The translations under genes were made by a program, and so were the position numbers. From Rotaria macrura (lineage: Eukaryota > Rotifera > Eurotatoria > Philodinida > Philodinidae), in assembly GCA_900239685.1 (NCBI GenBank), contig OENT01000037.1:1-64000 (forward strand): a stretch of 64,000 nucleotides of DNA, given 5' to 3'. Under the pieces are notes generated by a model. The model was given only the letters and a program-made list of their open reading frames with translations, did not search any database and was not told the DNA's origin. How positions within the stretch are numbered: position 1 is the first letter of the stretch; every line of letters starts with the position of its first letter. Positions 1 to 11,510 of the stretch are shown here, piece after piece.

Positions 1-104
1 GGGAAATTAAAATCCTCGGTTTTGTATATGAAATATATGGAAAAGAGAAAGATTTTAATTTCCCCTAGGGGAATTTAAAATTCCCCTAGATTTTAATTTC
101 CCCT
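1..104. repeat. Nested palindromic repeat, cut by the window edge
   Basis: The first 14 bases (gggaaattaaaatc) recur inverted at 51-64. They are followed by a palindrome at 65-89 (ctaggggaattt / aaattcccctag) and another copy of the attttaatttcccct motif at 90-104. This looks like the end of one or two small inverted-repeat elements. The left part lies outside the window, so the family and boundaries cannot be set. Confidence 0.5.
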
Positions 105-378
105 CCAACATATATATATATGTATATCGTATAGCTATCAGTCATACTTTATATTTTTTATTTTTCTACACACGCAACAGTAGCGTATTTACAGAACTTT
201 ATTTGTATTACTAAATTTTCTTAGAGTAAAAATAATAAATAATTGTATCGAAGCTGAATATTTTTTAAGAACTCTTTTATTATTAACTGATTGAAAAGAG
301 ATTAAATACGTGAGTGATTTGATAATTCATCACTGATTAATTATTTATATATTTATAAAAAATAGAAATTCACATACT

Positions 379-630
379 TAGGGGTGGCACTTTAACTTAA
401 CTTTAAAAGTTAAAGTTAAAGTGATACTTTAAACTTTAAATTTTAAAAAAATCGGAGTTTAAGTGAAAAAGAATTTTTAGCCCTTGGTGTTCAATTTTCG
501 ATTGGTTTCACGGCAATTTTAAACTTTAAAATAAAAGTTAAAGTACTTGAATTTTCAATTAAAGTATAAAAGTTTAGTGTTCCACTTTAATTAAAGTTTA
601 AAGTGTTCTAAAGTTAAAGTGCCACCCCTA
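379..630. mobile_element. hAT-like MITE, copy 1
   Basis: This is a non-autonomous 252-bp element. It begins taggggtggcactttaact and ends with the reverse complement, agttaaagtgccaccccta. The interior is made of short ctttaact/agttaaag runs and has no reading frame. It is flanked by cacatact at 371-378 and tacatact at 631-638, an 8-bp target duplication with 7 of 8 matches. Eight-bp duplications with (C/T)AGGGGTGG-type ends are typical of the hAT superfamily; family assignment is inference. A second copy lies at 11367-11502. Confidence 0.75.
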
Positions 631-1019
631 TACATACTTACAACATAATCTATATTATTTGTCAGAAGCGTTCATATTCATGCACTTTCATATGATAAGT
701 CATATAACGGAAAAAAGGTATACATATGTATGCATGTCCGTCATATTTTATTTTATTTTTTATTTTATTTTATTTTTCTACGTACCCTGCAAAAAACACA
801 TAATACAGCTTTAAATTATTTACTTTATCACTAACTGACGCCCAACTGTTTAGTTCTTACAGTAAATAGATTAAGAGATACAGAAAATCGAATTAATCTC
901 CAAGAAAAGGAGAAGAAACTGCACTTAATTTTGATAGCAGCAAGTATTATATAAAGTTAAGAGTCTGTAATAAAATTGATTGAATCTAAAGTATCACTTT
1001 TTAAATTTCTTTTTACAAC

Positions 1020-2115
1020 ATGACAGAGAAACAGCAAAAGCGAAACGAATGCATTAAAACATACAGTGAAAGAAAATTGTAGAAGGATTGTTGTATTAGG
1101 TGATCACTTTCAACAAGTTGTACGCGTTGTTAAAAAACGACCTCGATGCGAAATTATTGCTCCAACAATAAGTCTTCTGTTGGGTTCTTTTTCAAACATT
1201 TAAAATTAACGGGCAATATGCAACCTATCACAGATTCTGGTTTTTCTAAATGGCTTTTAGATATCGGTGATGGTATGATACCTTTACCACCAACAACATC
1301 TAAAATCCAATTTTCAGTTGAAGTTCCTATTTTTTTAATGTCTAATGACATAGTTAGCGATGTTTTTGGTAATAATTTTACCTGTATTGATATTGAAAAC
1401 TTTTTCAAGACTTTCAATTTTCTATCCATAAAAAACTAAGGTTGTCGATTAATCAATGAACGCGTTTTGATAAAGTTAAAAAATGTTGAGCTAAGCGGTG
1501 TTTACGCGACTAACTCTGTAAAAAACAGTGGCGATATAGACGATCATGATTTACAAGTCAATATTCCAATAGAGTTTCTAAATAATTTGAATCCGCCTGG
1601 ATTACCATCGTATAAATTAAATTCAAAAATAGGATAAACAGCATTACTTTTGAGAAATCTACTGGTAAACAAATCATTTTGCTATGAAACTAGAATAACT
1701 GTTAGAGCCTTTGGTCAAAACGTGCTTCTATTGAAAGTTATCACTGATGCATTTTCTGAAAATTTTCATTTTAATCCTATAATATTTTTGAATTCGGAGT
1801 ATAGTTCAACACTTCTACTAAATTTCGTTCAAAAACAGTTTTCAGTTCGTCTTACATATTCAATGAGACTAAATAAGTCTCAAGGCCAAAATATTGATAA
1901 ATTTGACCTCTATCTTCCAGTATTCTCCTTTTATCATGATCAGTTTTTCTACACGATGTTCAAGACCAACGGGATCTAATTTCTTAGAAGTTAAATTAAA
2001 AGATATTCTCAGACATGGCAAAACGGATATTAAGGAGACAGTAACATATAATGTTGTCATCGAGAATGTTTGTCGTGATTCCCATATGTTTATTTTTACA
2101 ATTTTGCAACTGTAG
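1020..2115 (+). pseudogene. Helitron/PIF1-like helicase remnant (C-terminal half, frameshifted)
   Basis: Translated in several frames, this region reads as the C-terminal half of the PIF1-type helicase found in Helitrons. In order it shows a degenerate GD(F/H)xQ motif (about 1093-1125), a LxLTxNM segment followed by a KWLLDIGDG block (1186-1275), a PIEFLNNLNPPGLPSYKL block (about 1567-1620), LLRNLLVNKSFCYETRI (about 1650-1695), and the hallmark NKSQGQ motif near 1870-1890. Reading continues only by changing frame near 1146, 1440 and 1935, and a stop lies near 1635. No N-terminal Walker A segment or HUH replication-initiator domain is visible. It is a dead, 5'-truncated copy; a PIF1 host-gene copy is less likely given the sequence flavour. 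Confidence 0.85.
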
Positions 2116-2183
2116 TAGTTTTTTATGTGTAGAAACCAAATACCCATGTAAAAAATTTTACTTCTAAATTAAATTAAAAGCTA

Positions 2184-2403
2184 CTTACAATGGCACTATT
2201 ATAATCTGATTTTAGTCGGAGTTTTCAATTTTAAAAAGACAGGTTTCATTTAGTTTAGACCGTTTTTAAATCTATTTTTTTATCGATAATTATAGTCGCT
2301 GCAGGAAATCGATTAAAATACATTTTAAAAGAATCAAATGAATTCTATCCTTTTAAGGTTGAAAAATTTAGTTAAGATCAGATTATAATAGTGTCATTAC
2401 AAG
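2184..2403. mobile_element. Small inverted-repeat element (MITE)
   Basis: A terminal inverted repeat of about 27 bp (cttacaatggcactattata on the left, its inverse with two mismatches on the right) bounds a 220-bp AT-rich segment without an ORF. No convincing target duplication is visible at either end, so the superfamily is unknown. It lies just downstream of the Helitron helicase remnant and may have inserted in or beside it. Confidence 0.6.
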
Positions 2404-3374
2404 CAATTTTAAATTTGATTGATTATTGAATTTTTTTTTATATGGGATGTTAATTCAAACACTTTTTTACATCAATTTTTGCTGTAGTCTTAAACTCTGA
2501 CTTTTTACAGGGGTCTCTAGTATTAATATCTTGTGATTACTCGTTTCTACAGTGTGTTTAATTCAAAAATATGTATTTTCTCATCTATTCCATTTTGTAT
2601 GTTAAAATGCGATTTCAATCAATTAATCGACTCTAATTACAATAAGTAAGATTATTATTTGATTTCCATGAAGAATAGTAATCTTGAATTCACTTATCAA
2701 CAAATGTGAATTGTGAAAAGTAATGAATCATTCGGCTTGAAAGCACTTTCGGGTATTACAATAAAAGTATCGTGATATTTGCAATAGACATTTGAATTTA
2801 TCATAAACTATGATAACGAGCAAGCGTATGTCAAGATAAAAGACATCTAGCGGATACGTTTGTAGGTCGTTGCTTCGTTGTGATATTTTTCATGATTATG
2901 CTAGAGACTATAATCTGTCTAACAAATTCTTTCCTACTAATGCTCAGGAAATGAAAAACTTAAACCTACGTGATTAAGTTTTCTAACTATCTAATTGATT
3001 AAAATAGACTTCAACATATTGATATGGTTGTAGTAGAATTAGAGAAGCAATCTTTAGCAATCTAATGAACTATCATGTTTCTCTTTAATTGCATATGAAC
3101 GTCATTTTTATTGGCAGGATGTGAAAGGACTCGTTCAATATTTGAATTCTAATACTAACGAAGAAAAATATCTTCTGATTATGATATAAAACGCGTAGAC
3201 ACATTTTATTATTTATTTTTATTTTGATAACGATTAGTTGATTACGCTTCTCATGAAGAATCTTCAACATGTACTATATAATTTTCAATTTCATGTAGAA
3301 AGTAAAAGTATAACCTTTTCTTTTATCGTAAGCATGTTAATTTTGTCATCGCTAGAATAATATTGACAGAAGGC
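2404..3374. other. Intergenic, nothing recognised
   Basis: AT-rich DNA between the small inverted-repeat element and the Ly6/uPAR gene. I see no convincing exon, RNA gene or repeat. It must contain the promoter of the downstream gene. Confidence 0.5.
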
Positions 3375-4710
3375 ATGGTTATCAAGATGATAATAGTCAT
3401 ATGCTTCGTTTTGGGTAAGATATACACGTTATTCATTAGACGAAACTGATATGTAGACTATACGTTTAGTCTAGCTTTTAAATGAAGGAATCATAAAACA
3501 TGAATTATGGAGAGACTTGTAAACAGTATCAAGTAATCTAAGTTCTTGAATGTTAAGTTTATGTACCATTCTGTAGATATTCTTTGGAAGTAATATTTCA
3601 TCTTCGAATTGACATATATAAGTAGACTGAATTTCACATAAGCAGATAGCAGTTTTTCTTATTCAACACTGTAGGATTAGTAATAAAAAGATGTAGTTTT
3701 TATGTGATATTTCATTGAAGAAAACCATAAACTTGAGTGTTTTATCTCACGAAAAATAACGACCGTTCTCATTCTCTTGATGCAATACACAAGTAACACA
3801 TTTGTGCATACCGTTAAGCTTCTTCCTGTAATTAATTTCAGATTGATACTATTGATTATGTGACTTAATCAATTAGATAAGTTAATTAAGCTTTCACCAT
3901 GTCTCCTTAGACATAGTAGAAATCCAAATAAATTATAAAATAAGAGACAACCATATGAAAGTATTTAGTCTAATGTAAAAATAAACCTGTGTATAGTGAA
4001 TTCTTCTGTGGAGGATAACGGTTTCTCTTAATTAATGGAATCATCAGTCTCGCTTTTTTTGCACATAGATTTCATAGATATACAATGATCATGAAGCTTC
4101 GGAAAACGATGTAGTGCGCCCGTTTTCTTTCAACGAACTGTTTCTAAAGCAATGACTTTTCAAAGAACAAAAACTAAGAGATATGTGCAATAAGTGAGTG
4201 TTTCTTAGAATAGTATCGCTCTGCATTTTTTCTTCTATCTTTTACGGATATTGTTATTATTTTTATCTCGCAAGATAGGATTAATCCAAGCTGTTTCATC
4301 AATCGAATGTTATACATGTCTTGAATCAGACTATTATTGTTCTCTACCATTGAATTTTGATAGTGGTGACGAAAGTAATGAACATGGCATAGAAAGCTTT
4401 GGTTACGATGAAGATCATTTTTGCCAGGTAAAGTTTGTAGAGAATATTGAATTTCTGTCTAATTTTATTTTGTCAGAGTAATCATTATGTTGATTCAATG
4501 ACTGGTTCGGAAAAATTAATCTTACGTGGTATAAAAAATTGTAGCACGTTGAATATTATCAATCACCGTATATACTGTTGTGATACAGATTATTGTAACA
4601 AATGGATACCACCAATGAAGATGCGACCTTACATTTTTTCAAATATTCAACAACATTTACCATCGATAATTCTAATGAGTTTTTCAATTTTTTTTCAATT
4701 TTCTTTATGA
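3375..4710 (+). CDS. Ly6/uPAR (three-finger) domain protein, likely GPI-anchored
   Basis: Three exons, 3375-3414, 4291-4427 and 4477-4710, join in phase (phase 1, then phase 0) to encode 136 residues. Exon 1 gives the signal peptide core (MVIKMIIVICFVL), cut in phase 1 as in many Ly6 genes. The mature part starts near IECYTC and has eight cysteines, ending in the family signature CC-x-TD-x-CN (YCCDTDYCN). A hydrophobic C-terminus (about the last 18 residues) follows, as expected for GPI attachment. Family members are small extracellular surface proteins acting as ligands, receptors or toxin-like modulators; the partner here cannot be told. The 877-bp first intron is long for this window. The exon 1 assignment is inferred from phase, hydrophobicity and the GGGTAAGA donor; exons 2-3 are secure. 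Confidence 0.8.
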
Positions 4711-5949
4711 TAAACGATGATCGTATTCAGCTTCTTAAAATTGTATTATTTGCATCAAAGATTTAAGATGGTAACACAAGAAGCAGTTATATGCCCATCG
4801 AAAGAGATATACACCTTTCTTGAATAAATACTAATCGAAGCAATCAAAATCGTCGTTTTTCTTATTTCGCAATTGTACGCGACTGAAAGACAGAATAAAA
4901 TGTCTTCATGGAATCTTAACCGTCTAGAAAATTTTGTCATCTTTATCAGAAAATTGATTGTAGAATTCATAGGAAGCTAAATAGTACATTACGATAAAGT
5001 CACTTCTTTTAAAGAAGAAGGGCAAACTACTCACTGCATATATCAAATTTTGAGACCCATCCAGAGACCAAAAGGAGGTGGAACTAGTAGAGCATTCGAT
5101 TGGGTCAACGGAGTGAGTTGGGGAAAGTTAAAATGGCAACGAACGAGACAGAAACATTGTTTCTTCGTTTCACAGGGAACATAAAAAGGAAAGATTGATT
5201 GATCTCCAACAATATTATTTTATGCTCATATCACCATTAATTTTAGCCTTAGTGCGTAGAGATAGTACTTTAACTTTAAACTTTAAAATTAAGGTTAACC
5301 AAGTAACTTCCCTTGCTCCCCCGCACAGATCATTTGTAGATCGATTACCGAAAATAAGGGAAGCATGAGATTTGAAATCGAAAACATGTTTTCCTGTAAT
5401 AAACTAATGGGTTTTCTGTTGGTAAAGGATATATTTTTTTCATCGCTGCATTATTGAAATATCGGGTCTGCAAAATCAATCATTTTGAAAAAAAATGAAA
5501 AAATTCAAATTTTTCTAAACTAAAAGTTTTTCACCTGCGTATCGTCAATAGAGATCTTTCGCAAGCTCTGTAGTGTATTAGTAAATGACTTCGTCTACTA
5601 TTAGGTTGGAATTTTTTTGAAAGTCTCGCAACAAGTCGGCTATTTGCACATGCTAAGGAATGTAACTGATTATGAAGCCACCGTAGAGCAACTGAAGAGC
5701 TATCAAGAACAAAGTTAATATATGTATCAGAAATTTCAACTCATGAGAAGTTAAAATAGTATTTAATATGAATTAAATGTCCGCAGATGTTGTAGTATGT
5801 GTCAAAGCAAAATAGATGCTCATTTAACGAGATCCCAGTGAGAGATTTTCGCTGATTTTAATCAAATTATTCTGCAACAAAATCAAAGTTGAGATCGATT
5901 GAAAATTTTGATAATCGTAGATCACGACTTAACCATTACTTCATATTAC
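4711..5949. other. Intergenic, one partial repeat
   Basis: No gene is recognised. At 5268-5300 there is a short actttaactttaaactttaaa tract resembling the interior of the hAT-like MITE but without the aggggtggc end. A slightly GC-richer patch at 5050-5150 is discussed as a possible tRNA-derived repeat. Confidence 0.45.
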
Positions 5950-6417
5950 TACAGTCCATTTGCCTAATTCTGTCGGAAAATTTTTGACATATCTTCTTTT
6001 AAGTAGTGTGAGACTTATATATCCGATCAAAAAAATTTTCATATTTAGGCAATCTCTGAAGTCTCCGCTTTCAAATGGTATATTATTCCTCCTGGATTTC
6101 TCACGTTTTCATAGCGATGTTATCGGTCTACGAAAAGTGACCTCACCTGACAGAATTAGGTAGTAGTTCCCTAATCCTGACGGTCAGCAAGAAGATTTCC
6201 TCAATTCTGACGCTTCTAATAAATTACACAGACACACTCAATTTTAGGAAAAAACTTTATTTTTCATGTTTTCGTTCAGAGATAGAGGAGAGGAGTCAGA
6301 CACATTTTTTTAGAGAGGATCAAACTCTATCATAATCTAAAGGCTCAAGACAACTGTATTTTCATTTATGAAGACAGAGACCTTGAAATAAACACACCCT
6401 AGGGTCATGGAAAAAAA

Positions 6418-6515
6418 GTTGTCCCTAATTCTGACGGTGACTGTTTTTGTCTCTAATTCTGATTTTTCAGTCATTTTTAGTCTCTAATTCTGACGGTAAC
6501 TTTTTTTGTTCCACA
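6418..6515 (+). repeat. Tandem subterminal repeats, left arm
   Basis: Units of the form tccctaattctgacggt or tctctaattctgacggt occur about every 30-40 bp here, with outlying copies at about 6170-6215. They could be transposase-binding sites, as known for subterminal repeats of foldback and other DNA elements; that role is inferred. Confidence 0.6.
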
Positions 6516-7980
6516 TTATAACAGTCCACCATTCCTATGAGGGTATTTCATTGCGAAATTCATGAGCTTTCTAATTTGACTTTCAATATGCAGGGAGTGT
6601 AACACGTAGTTACAATTTGAAAATAAAAGAAAAGACATTTTTTAATGAATGAGCAGACTTATAAATAGAAACCTGTTATGCAAATTGAAAGGAATTTAGT
6701 CATCTTTATTGTGGAAGATTTTTTCTGCCACCCTTGAATGTGCAAAAGTTAAAATTCTATGCATATCAATGCTTTGAAAAGTACCTAGCAGATGGTGAAA
6801 GCTAAAATAGTGATTTAAAGTCAAGAAAGTTGCATAAGTGAATAATCATTCATGATCTAGTGAACTGGGGTTTTAACAGGCAATCTAAACTCAACTTCAT
6901 TCTCGTCGAAACTGTGACATATATCTCTGATATCATGTATATTTCACACTGCTTCATGGCATCATATGAACAACTTGTTGCTATGATTCAACTCACTGCT
7001 GGAGACACATTTAAATCTAATATCATTCTGGAATTGTCACTTTCGATGGAAGAATAGAAGCAATGATAAAATACGGACCAAAGCCTTCTTCATGACATTC
7101 TGATAAGAAAGTCTCTCCTCCGCTAAAAACACACAGCTAACACAAGAGAAAAGGCATTGGCACTGCCACCACCACTCAAAACTTCAAGAAACACCCTTGG
7201 TATCTATTGGCTGCATCCTCACTAAGAGATACGTACTTGTTGTTAGGCCCGATATTAAATTGTATTAAACGCTGTTAGGTATATGATTCTTCTTTGATGT
7301 TAAACATCTTTATTCTTTCTTATCTCCATCACTATCACAGAGTCACTGAATTCTTAGAATCACAAACGCATGTACACATATATAATACTATTAGGCAATA
7401 CTACATACAGAAAGTTTTGATCTCAAGATCACGAAGCAATCTTTACAAAACGTTCCAACAACAAAAAATTCAATAAACTATAGAGAAGAAAAAAATGAGC
7501 CGAAGAAATTGAATAGGGAAACTGACTAATACACCAAAAGAAAAGGAAACAAACACATATAACATTCATATTATGCCTTATATATTGTGCCATAACAGTT
7601 GATCTCCTTTGCCGAAAACCTCTTGAAATGACACATGCATAGATAGAAATTCGATATACATCTGTTCTATCTCTTTAAATATGCATATCCGGTATCTTCT
7701 AAATTAAGCATGGAAGTATTTTTCATTTTCGAAAGAAACTAGTGTATACATCATATGAACATCAGTCAGCATTTTAATTTATTCACTTACAAATTTGAAA
7801 AGGAGTCCTCCATTTATATTTCTCCTCAACCATTAAAAAATGTCTTTGCTTTTATTTTCAAATTGTAATTACGTGTTAGACTCCCTGCATATTGAAAGTC
7901 GAATCAGGAAGCTCATGAATTTCGCAATGAAATACCCTCATAGGAATGGTGGACTGTTATAATGTGGAACAAAAAAAGGT

Positions 7981-8150
7981 TACCGTCAGAATTAGAGACT
8001 AAAAATGACTGAAAAATCAGAATTAGAGACAAAAACAGTCACCGTCAGAATTAGGGACCAAAATAACTACCGTCAGAATTAGGGGAAAAGATTGGCTTGA
8101 GCGTCAGAATAAGGGAAAAGATTGGCTTGACCGTTAGAATTAGGGACAAC
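7981..8150 (-). repeat. Expanded subterminal repeats, right arm
   Basis: The inverse of the left-arm array, with extra units including two copies of gggaaaagattggcttga. This expansion makes the right arm roughly 90 bp longer than the left. Unequal arm length through repeat slippage is characteristic of foldback elements. Confidence 0.6.
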
Positions 8151-8618
8151 GTTTTTTCCATGACCCTAGGGTGTGTTTATTTCAAGGTCTCTGTCTTCAT
8201 AAATGAAAATACAGTTGTCTTGAGCCTTTAGATTATGATAGAGTTTGATCCTCTCTAAAAAAATGTGTCTGACTCCTCTCCTCTATCTCTGAACGAAAAC
8301 ATGAAAAATAAAGTTTTTTCCTAAAATTGAGTGTGTCTGTGTAATTTATTAGAAGCGTCAGAATTGAGGAAATCTTCTTGCTGACCGTCAGGATTAGGGA
8401 ACTACTACCTAATTCTGTCAGGTGAGGTCACTTTTCGTAGACCGATAACATCGCTATGAAAACGTGAGAAATCCAGGAGGAATAATATACCATTTGAAAG
8501 CGGAGACTTCAGAGATTGCCTAAATATGAAAATTTTTTTGATCGGATATATAAGTCTCACACTACTTAAAAGAAGATATGTCAAAAATTTTCCGACAGAA
8601 TTAGGCAAATGGACTGTA

Positions 8619-10661
8619 TAGACTTTCTTAGACTACCCGACCATTAAATTGCAACATCGGCGTTCCTATACTACATTGAGTAACTGGTATGCTTGATATT
8701 AAAATTTGATTTGCTTTTTTTGTTTTTCGTGGAAAAGTTGAGAGCTAGAAGAGATTAAGAATCTCTAGAAAACGAAATTTTGACTGTTTTACAAGTGTTA
8801 TGTGATCATAATATCAAACACAGTTTAATTAGATTCGAATTGAATGTTTGATGAAAGCTTCTTTCATCACTTACTCATCATTTGGTCGGTACGAGAAACA
8901 GACTTTTTTTATTTACATTTTACGATATGAGCTGAGAATTTGAGTTTGTATTGTTGAACAGGATGAAATTTAGTCGATGCATCAGAAAATTTTATATATC
9001 TTTAGATTCATTCATAAAGTAATCAATGGCATTCAAAGTAGGATGACTCTCCATGTGGCATTTATGGTCAGCTTTATTGATTAAGTAAAAGATAAGTATA
9101 GACATGTCAAAAAATCTGTATAGTTATTAGAACAGTTTCATTGGATAAAGTTCAAAACTAAACTGAATTCAAATCGACGATGATGAAGATGGTTTTTTAA
9201 ATTTTGAATATTGAGCAAGTATTTTTGTTCACACGTCAGTTTCAAAGAAATCCATGCTTGTTAAAATAAAATATAAACAGATCTGAATAGAATATATGTC
9301 ACATGAGAAAAGTCATTCAGCGCTACGTTGTTCAATAGAATCACTACGAAATTTCTTGGTTCGTTCCAACGCTCAATACTAGAAGATTTTGTTTTACATG
9401 TCTACTGGATGATCTATCATGTTCAATACATATGGAAAATGTCATAAATTGTTATCAGCTCAGCCCACGTATGACATACATTATATCAAATTTCTTTTTG
9501 TAGGAACGGCGTTGGTGAGCGTAGATTCGCTCGATAGTAATGAATGACTTTCTTCAATGCTAAACACTTGTTCATACGCCTTTATATCAATAGATATGAG
9601 AAAAAATTAATTATAACAAGGTTGGAAGGATATGACAGGACTTTAAAGTTCAATTAGGGTATCAGATGTTTGCATCCGAATTAACAAAGTCGGGTTTCAA
9701 AAGCAAAAATCTATTACAAACTTTATCACTCAACAAAATTACAGTTGTGATCAATATATATTAAAGATGTTTCTGTTTGAATAGTTCTATATTCTAAGCT
9801 CGAAGATCACAATATTAAGATTCTGTATAAATTAATCTAGTGATAGTAAGTAACGGAGAGTAAATATTTTCTGAAATTTAGTTTGACTTTTTCTATTATC
9901 AAGAGTAAAGACAGATCAACAATCATCTAAGAACTGTTTATTATATTCAAGTATTTCAGTTAACATTAGTATCGAATTTTCGACAAACAGTAACTGAATA
10001 AAATGAGGTGCTCATCCAGGATTCACAAAGTTGAGCAATAATTTTCTAGTCAATTGTTAATCAACTGTCAAATAAGTTTTCAACGCATTCAAAATCATAT
10101 CTGTGGAATTTCAAAAACTGAAATAGCTATTCTTGCAAATTATGAATAATTTAACTTAAGAGAATATTAAATCGCTCATACATTATACATTGCTTTTCAG
10201 AAGTACAACTGATATAATCAAAACAAAATTTGTTATCTTCTTTTAACAATGAAATTTTAATTAAGCGCGTTAAATTAAATTGCTAATTTTCGAGACTTTC
10301 AATTAGTACCAATCGAAAGCATGATTTATGATTATGCTTTGTCTCGATGACTCAGATCATCATGATTCAAACATATAATGAAGGATCACCATGTTTGCTT
10401 TTTTCTATTAGTCATATACACTCAGGATGTCATCTAGGGAAAAAATATGCAATGACAGTTTTTGACGAATAGGAAACTAAGTTTTATATTCATCTGCTTG
10501 ATTAAAACGTTTATTGAGCTAGTTTTATCTTACTGGAGTCATATTTATATTTGCACACACATACGCTGGTAAAAAAAATTCCCATTAGAAACACTTGATC
10601 TGTATACGTGATCTACAGAGTATAAGACACAAGAAACGTAAAGCGCAGCTATCGAACAAAG
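8619..10661. other. Intergenic, nothing recognised
   Basis: About 2 kb of AT-rich DNA between the foldback element and the RING gene, without convincing exons or repeats. Confidence 0.5.
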
Positions 10662-11270
10662 ATGAATACATTTATCTCTTCTGATTATGAATATGTGAAT
10701 GAAAATGACATCGATGATGAATTGAAATGTGTGATATGCAAACAACCATTTGAATGGCCTGTAAGTCTTTCTATTTGTAATCATACATTTTGTAAAAACT
10801 GCATAAATATCTGGCTTAATCGAAATGAAACCTGTCCTGTGTGTCGACAAATTACTAAATATGGCGGTTTTCAACGAAATAATCAATCATGTGACCAACT
10901 TTCATATGTTCCCATAAATGAAAGGATAGTCCTCAATCAACTTGATCGTCTTCTTGTTCGATGTTTAAATTGCAATGAAACAAATATTAGACGATCTCAA
11001 TGGAAAAATCACAAAAAGATTTGCCCTCGAACATCTATATCTTGTCAATCGACTCGCATGCAATATTCATGGAAAAGACACACAGATACATATTCAACAC
11101 ATGTACATAATTGTAGATTTCAACAAGTACGACCGCTGATCGAAGAACTTATACATGATTTGGAATTAACTCGCATCAAACAAATGCAATTAGAAATTCA
11201 TTTCGATCAACTAGAACAAAAACTTGCATTCCTTCTCAAACTAATCAGTACTGGGAAGATAATGATATAA
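10662..11270 (+). CDS. RING finger E3 ubiquitin ligase with TRAF/SIAH-like zinc finger
   Basis: A single-exon gene of 202 residues. Residues 23-61 form a complete C3HC4 RING finger (C23, C26, C39, H41, C44, C47, C58, C61), the domain that recruits E2 enzymes for ubiquitin transfer. A second Cys/His-rich segment around residues 98-150 (CLNC ... H ... C ... H ... C spacing) resembles TRAF- or SIAH-type zinc fingers. The C-terminus (about 155-195) is helical and probably coiled-coil, suiting oligomerisation. The start is the first ATG before the acidic N-terminus, 14 nt after an AG. Substrate is unknown. Small intronless RING-TRAF-like genes are common in expanded invertebrate families; a recent duplicate or retrocopy is possible, but the frame is intact. 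Confidence 0.85.
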   Translation: MNTFISSDYEYVNENDIDDELKCVICKQPFEWPVSLSICNHTFCKNCINIWLNRNETCPVCRQITKYGGFQRNNQSCDQLSYVPINERIVLNQLDRLLVRCLNCNETNIRRSQWKNHKKICPRTSISCQSTRMQYSWKRHTDTYSTHVHNCRFQQVRPLIEELIHDLELTRIKQMQLEIHFDQLEQKLAFLLKLISTGKIMI

Positions 11271-11366
11271 AATTGTAATAAATCAACAAATCAATATCAA
11301 TGCTTCAGTAGAGATCAAAATCATCAATTTATTTTTAATATTTGCAATGGATTTATATGTCGTGAA

Positions 11367-11502
11367 TAGGGGTGGCACTTTAACTTTAANNNNNNNNNNN
11401 NNNNNNNNNNNNNNNNNNNNNNNNNNNNNNNNNNNNNNNNNNNNNNNNNNNNNNNNNNCACTTTAACTTTAACTTTAAAGTAAAGTTAAATTGCCACCCC
11501 TA
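11367..11502. mobile_element. hAT-like MITE, copy 2 (contains assembly gap)
   Basis: The ends match copy 1: taggggtggcactttaactt on the left, and an inverted end reading ttgccaccccta on the right. It is flanked by a perfect 8-bp target duplication, gtcgtgaa, at 11359-11366 and 11503-11510. The interior is unresolved, so true length is unknown; copy 1 is 252 bp. It lies about 100 bp downstream of the RING gene stop codon. Confidence 0.8.
11390..11458. other. Assembly gap (Ns)
   Basis: A run of 69 unknown bases inside the palindromic MITE. The self-complementary interior probably blocked assembly or sequencing; the N count need not equal the real length. Confidence 0.99.
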
Positions 11503-11510
11503 GTCGTGAA

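Larger units (their letters stand above)
5952..8616. mobile_element. Foldback-type DNA transposon with long inverted repeats and TA duplication
   Basis: A 2.66-kb element begins cagtccatttgcctaattct and ends in the exact inverse. It is flanked by TA on both sides (5950-5951, 8617-8618). CAGT ends and TA duplications are typical of Tc1/mariner/pogo elements. The arms, 5952-6647 and 7831-8616, are identical for at least the outer 200 bp, so the same 67-codon open frame appears on both strands as a repeat artefact. The arms contain a repeated motif, ccgtcagaattaggga, with more units in the right arm. The central 1.2 kb (6648-7830) has only short ORFs, such as one at 6860-7057, with no recognisable transposase, so the element is non-autonomous. 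Confidence 0.8.

Noticed and set aside
5960-6163. 67-codon ORF, identical to the one at 8405-8608 on the other strand
   Set aside because: It exists twice only because it lies in the inverted arms of the foldback element; the sequence has no domain and overlaps the transposon end.
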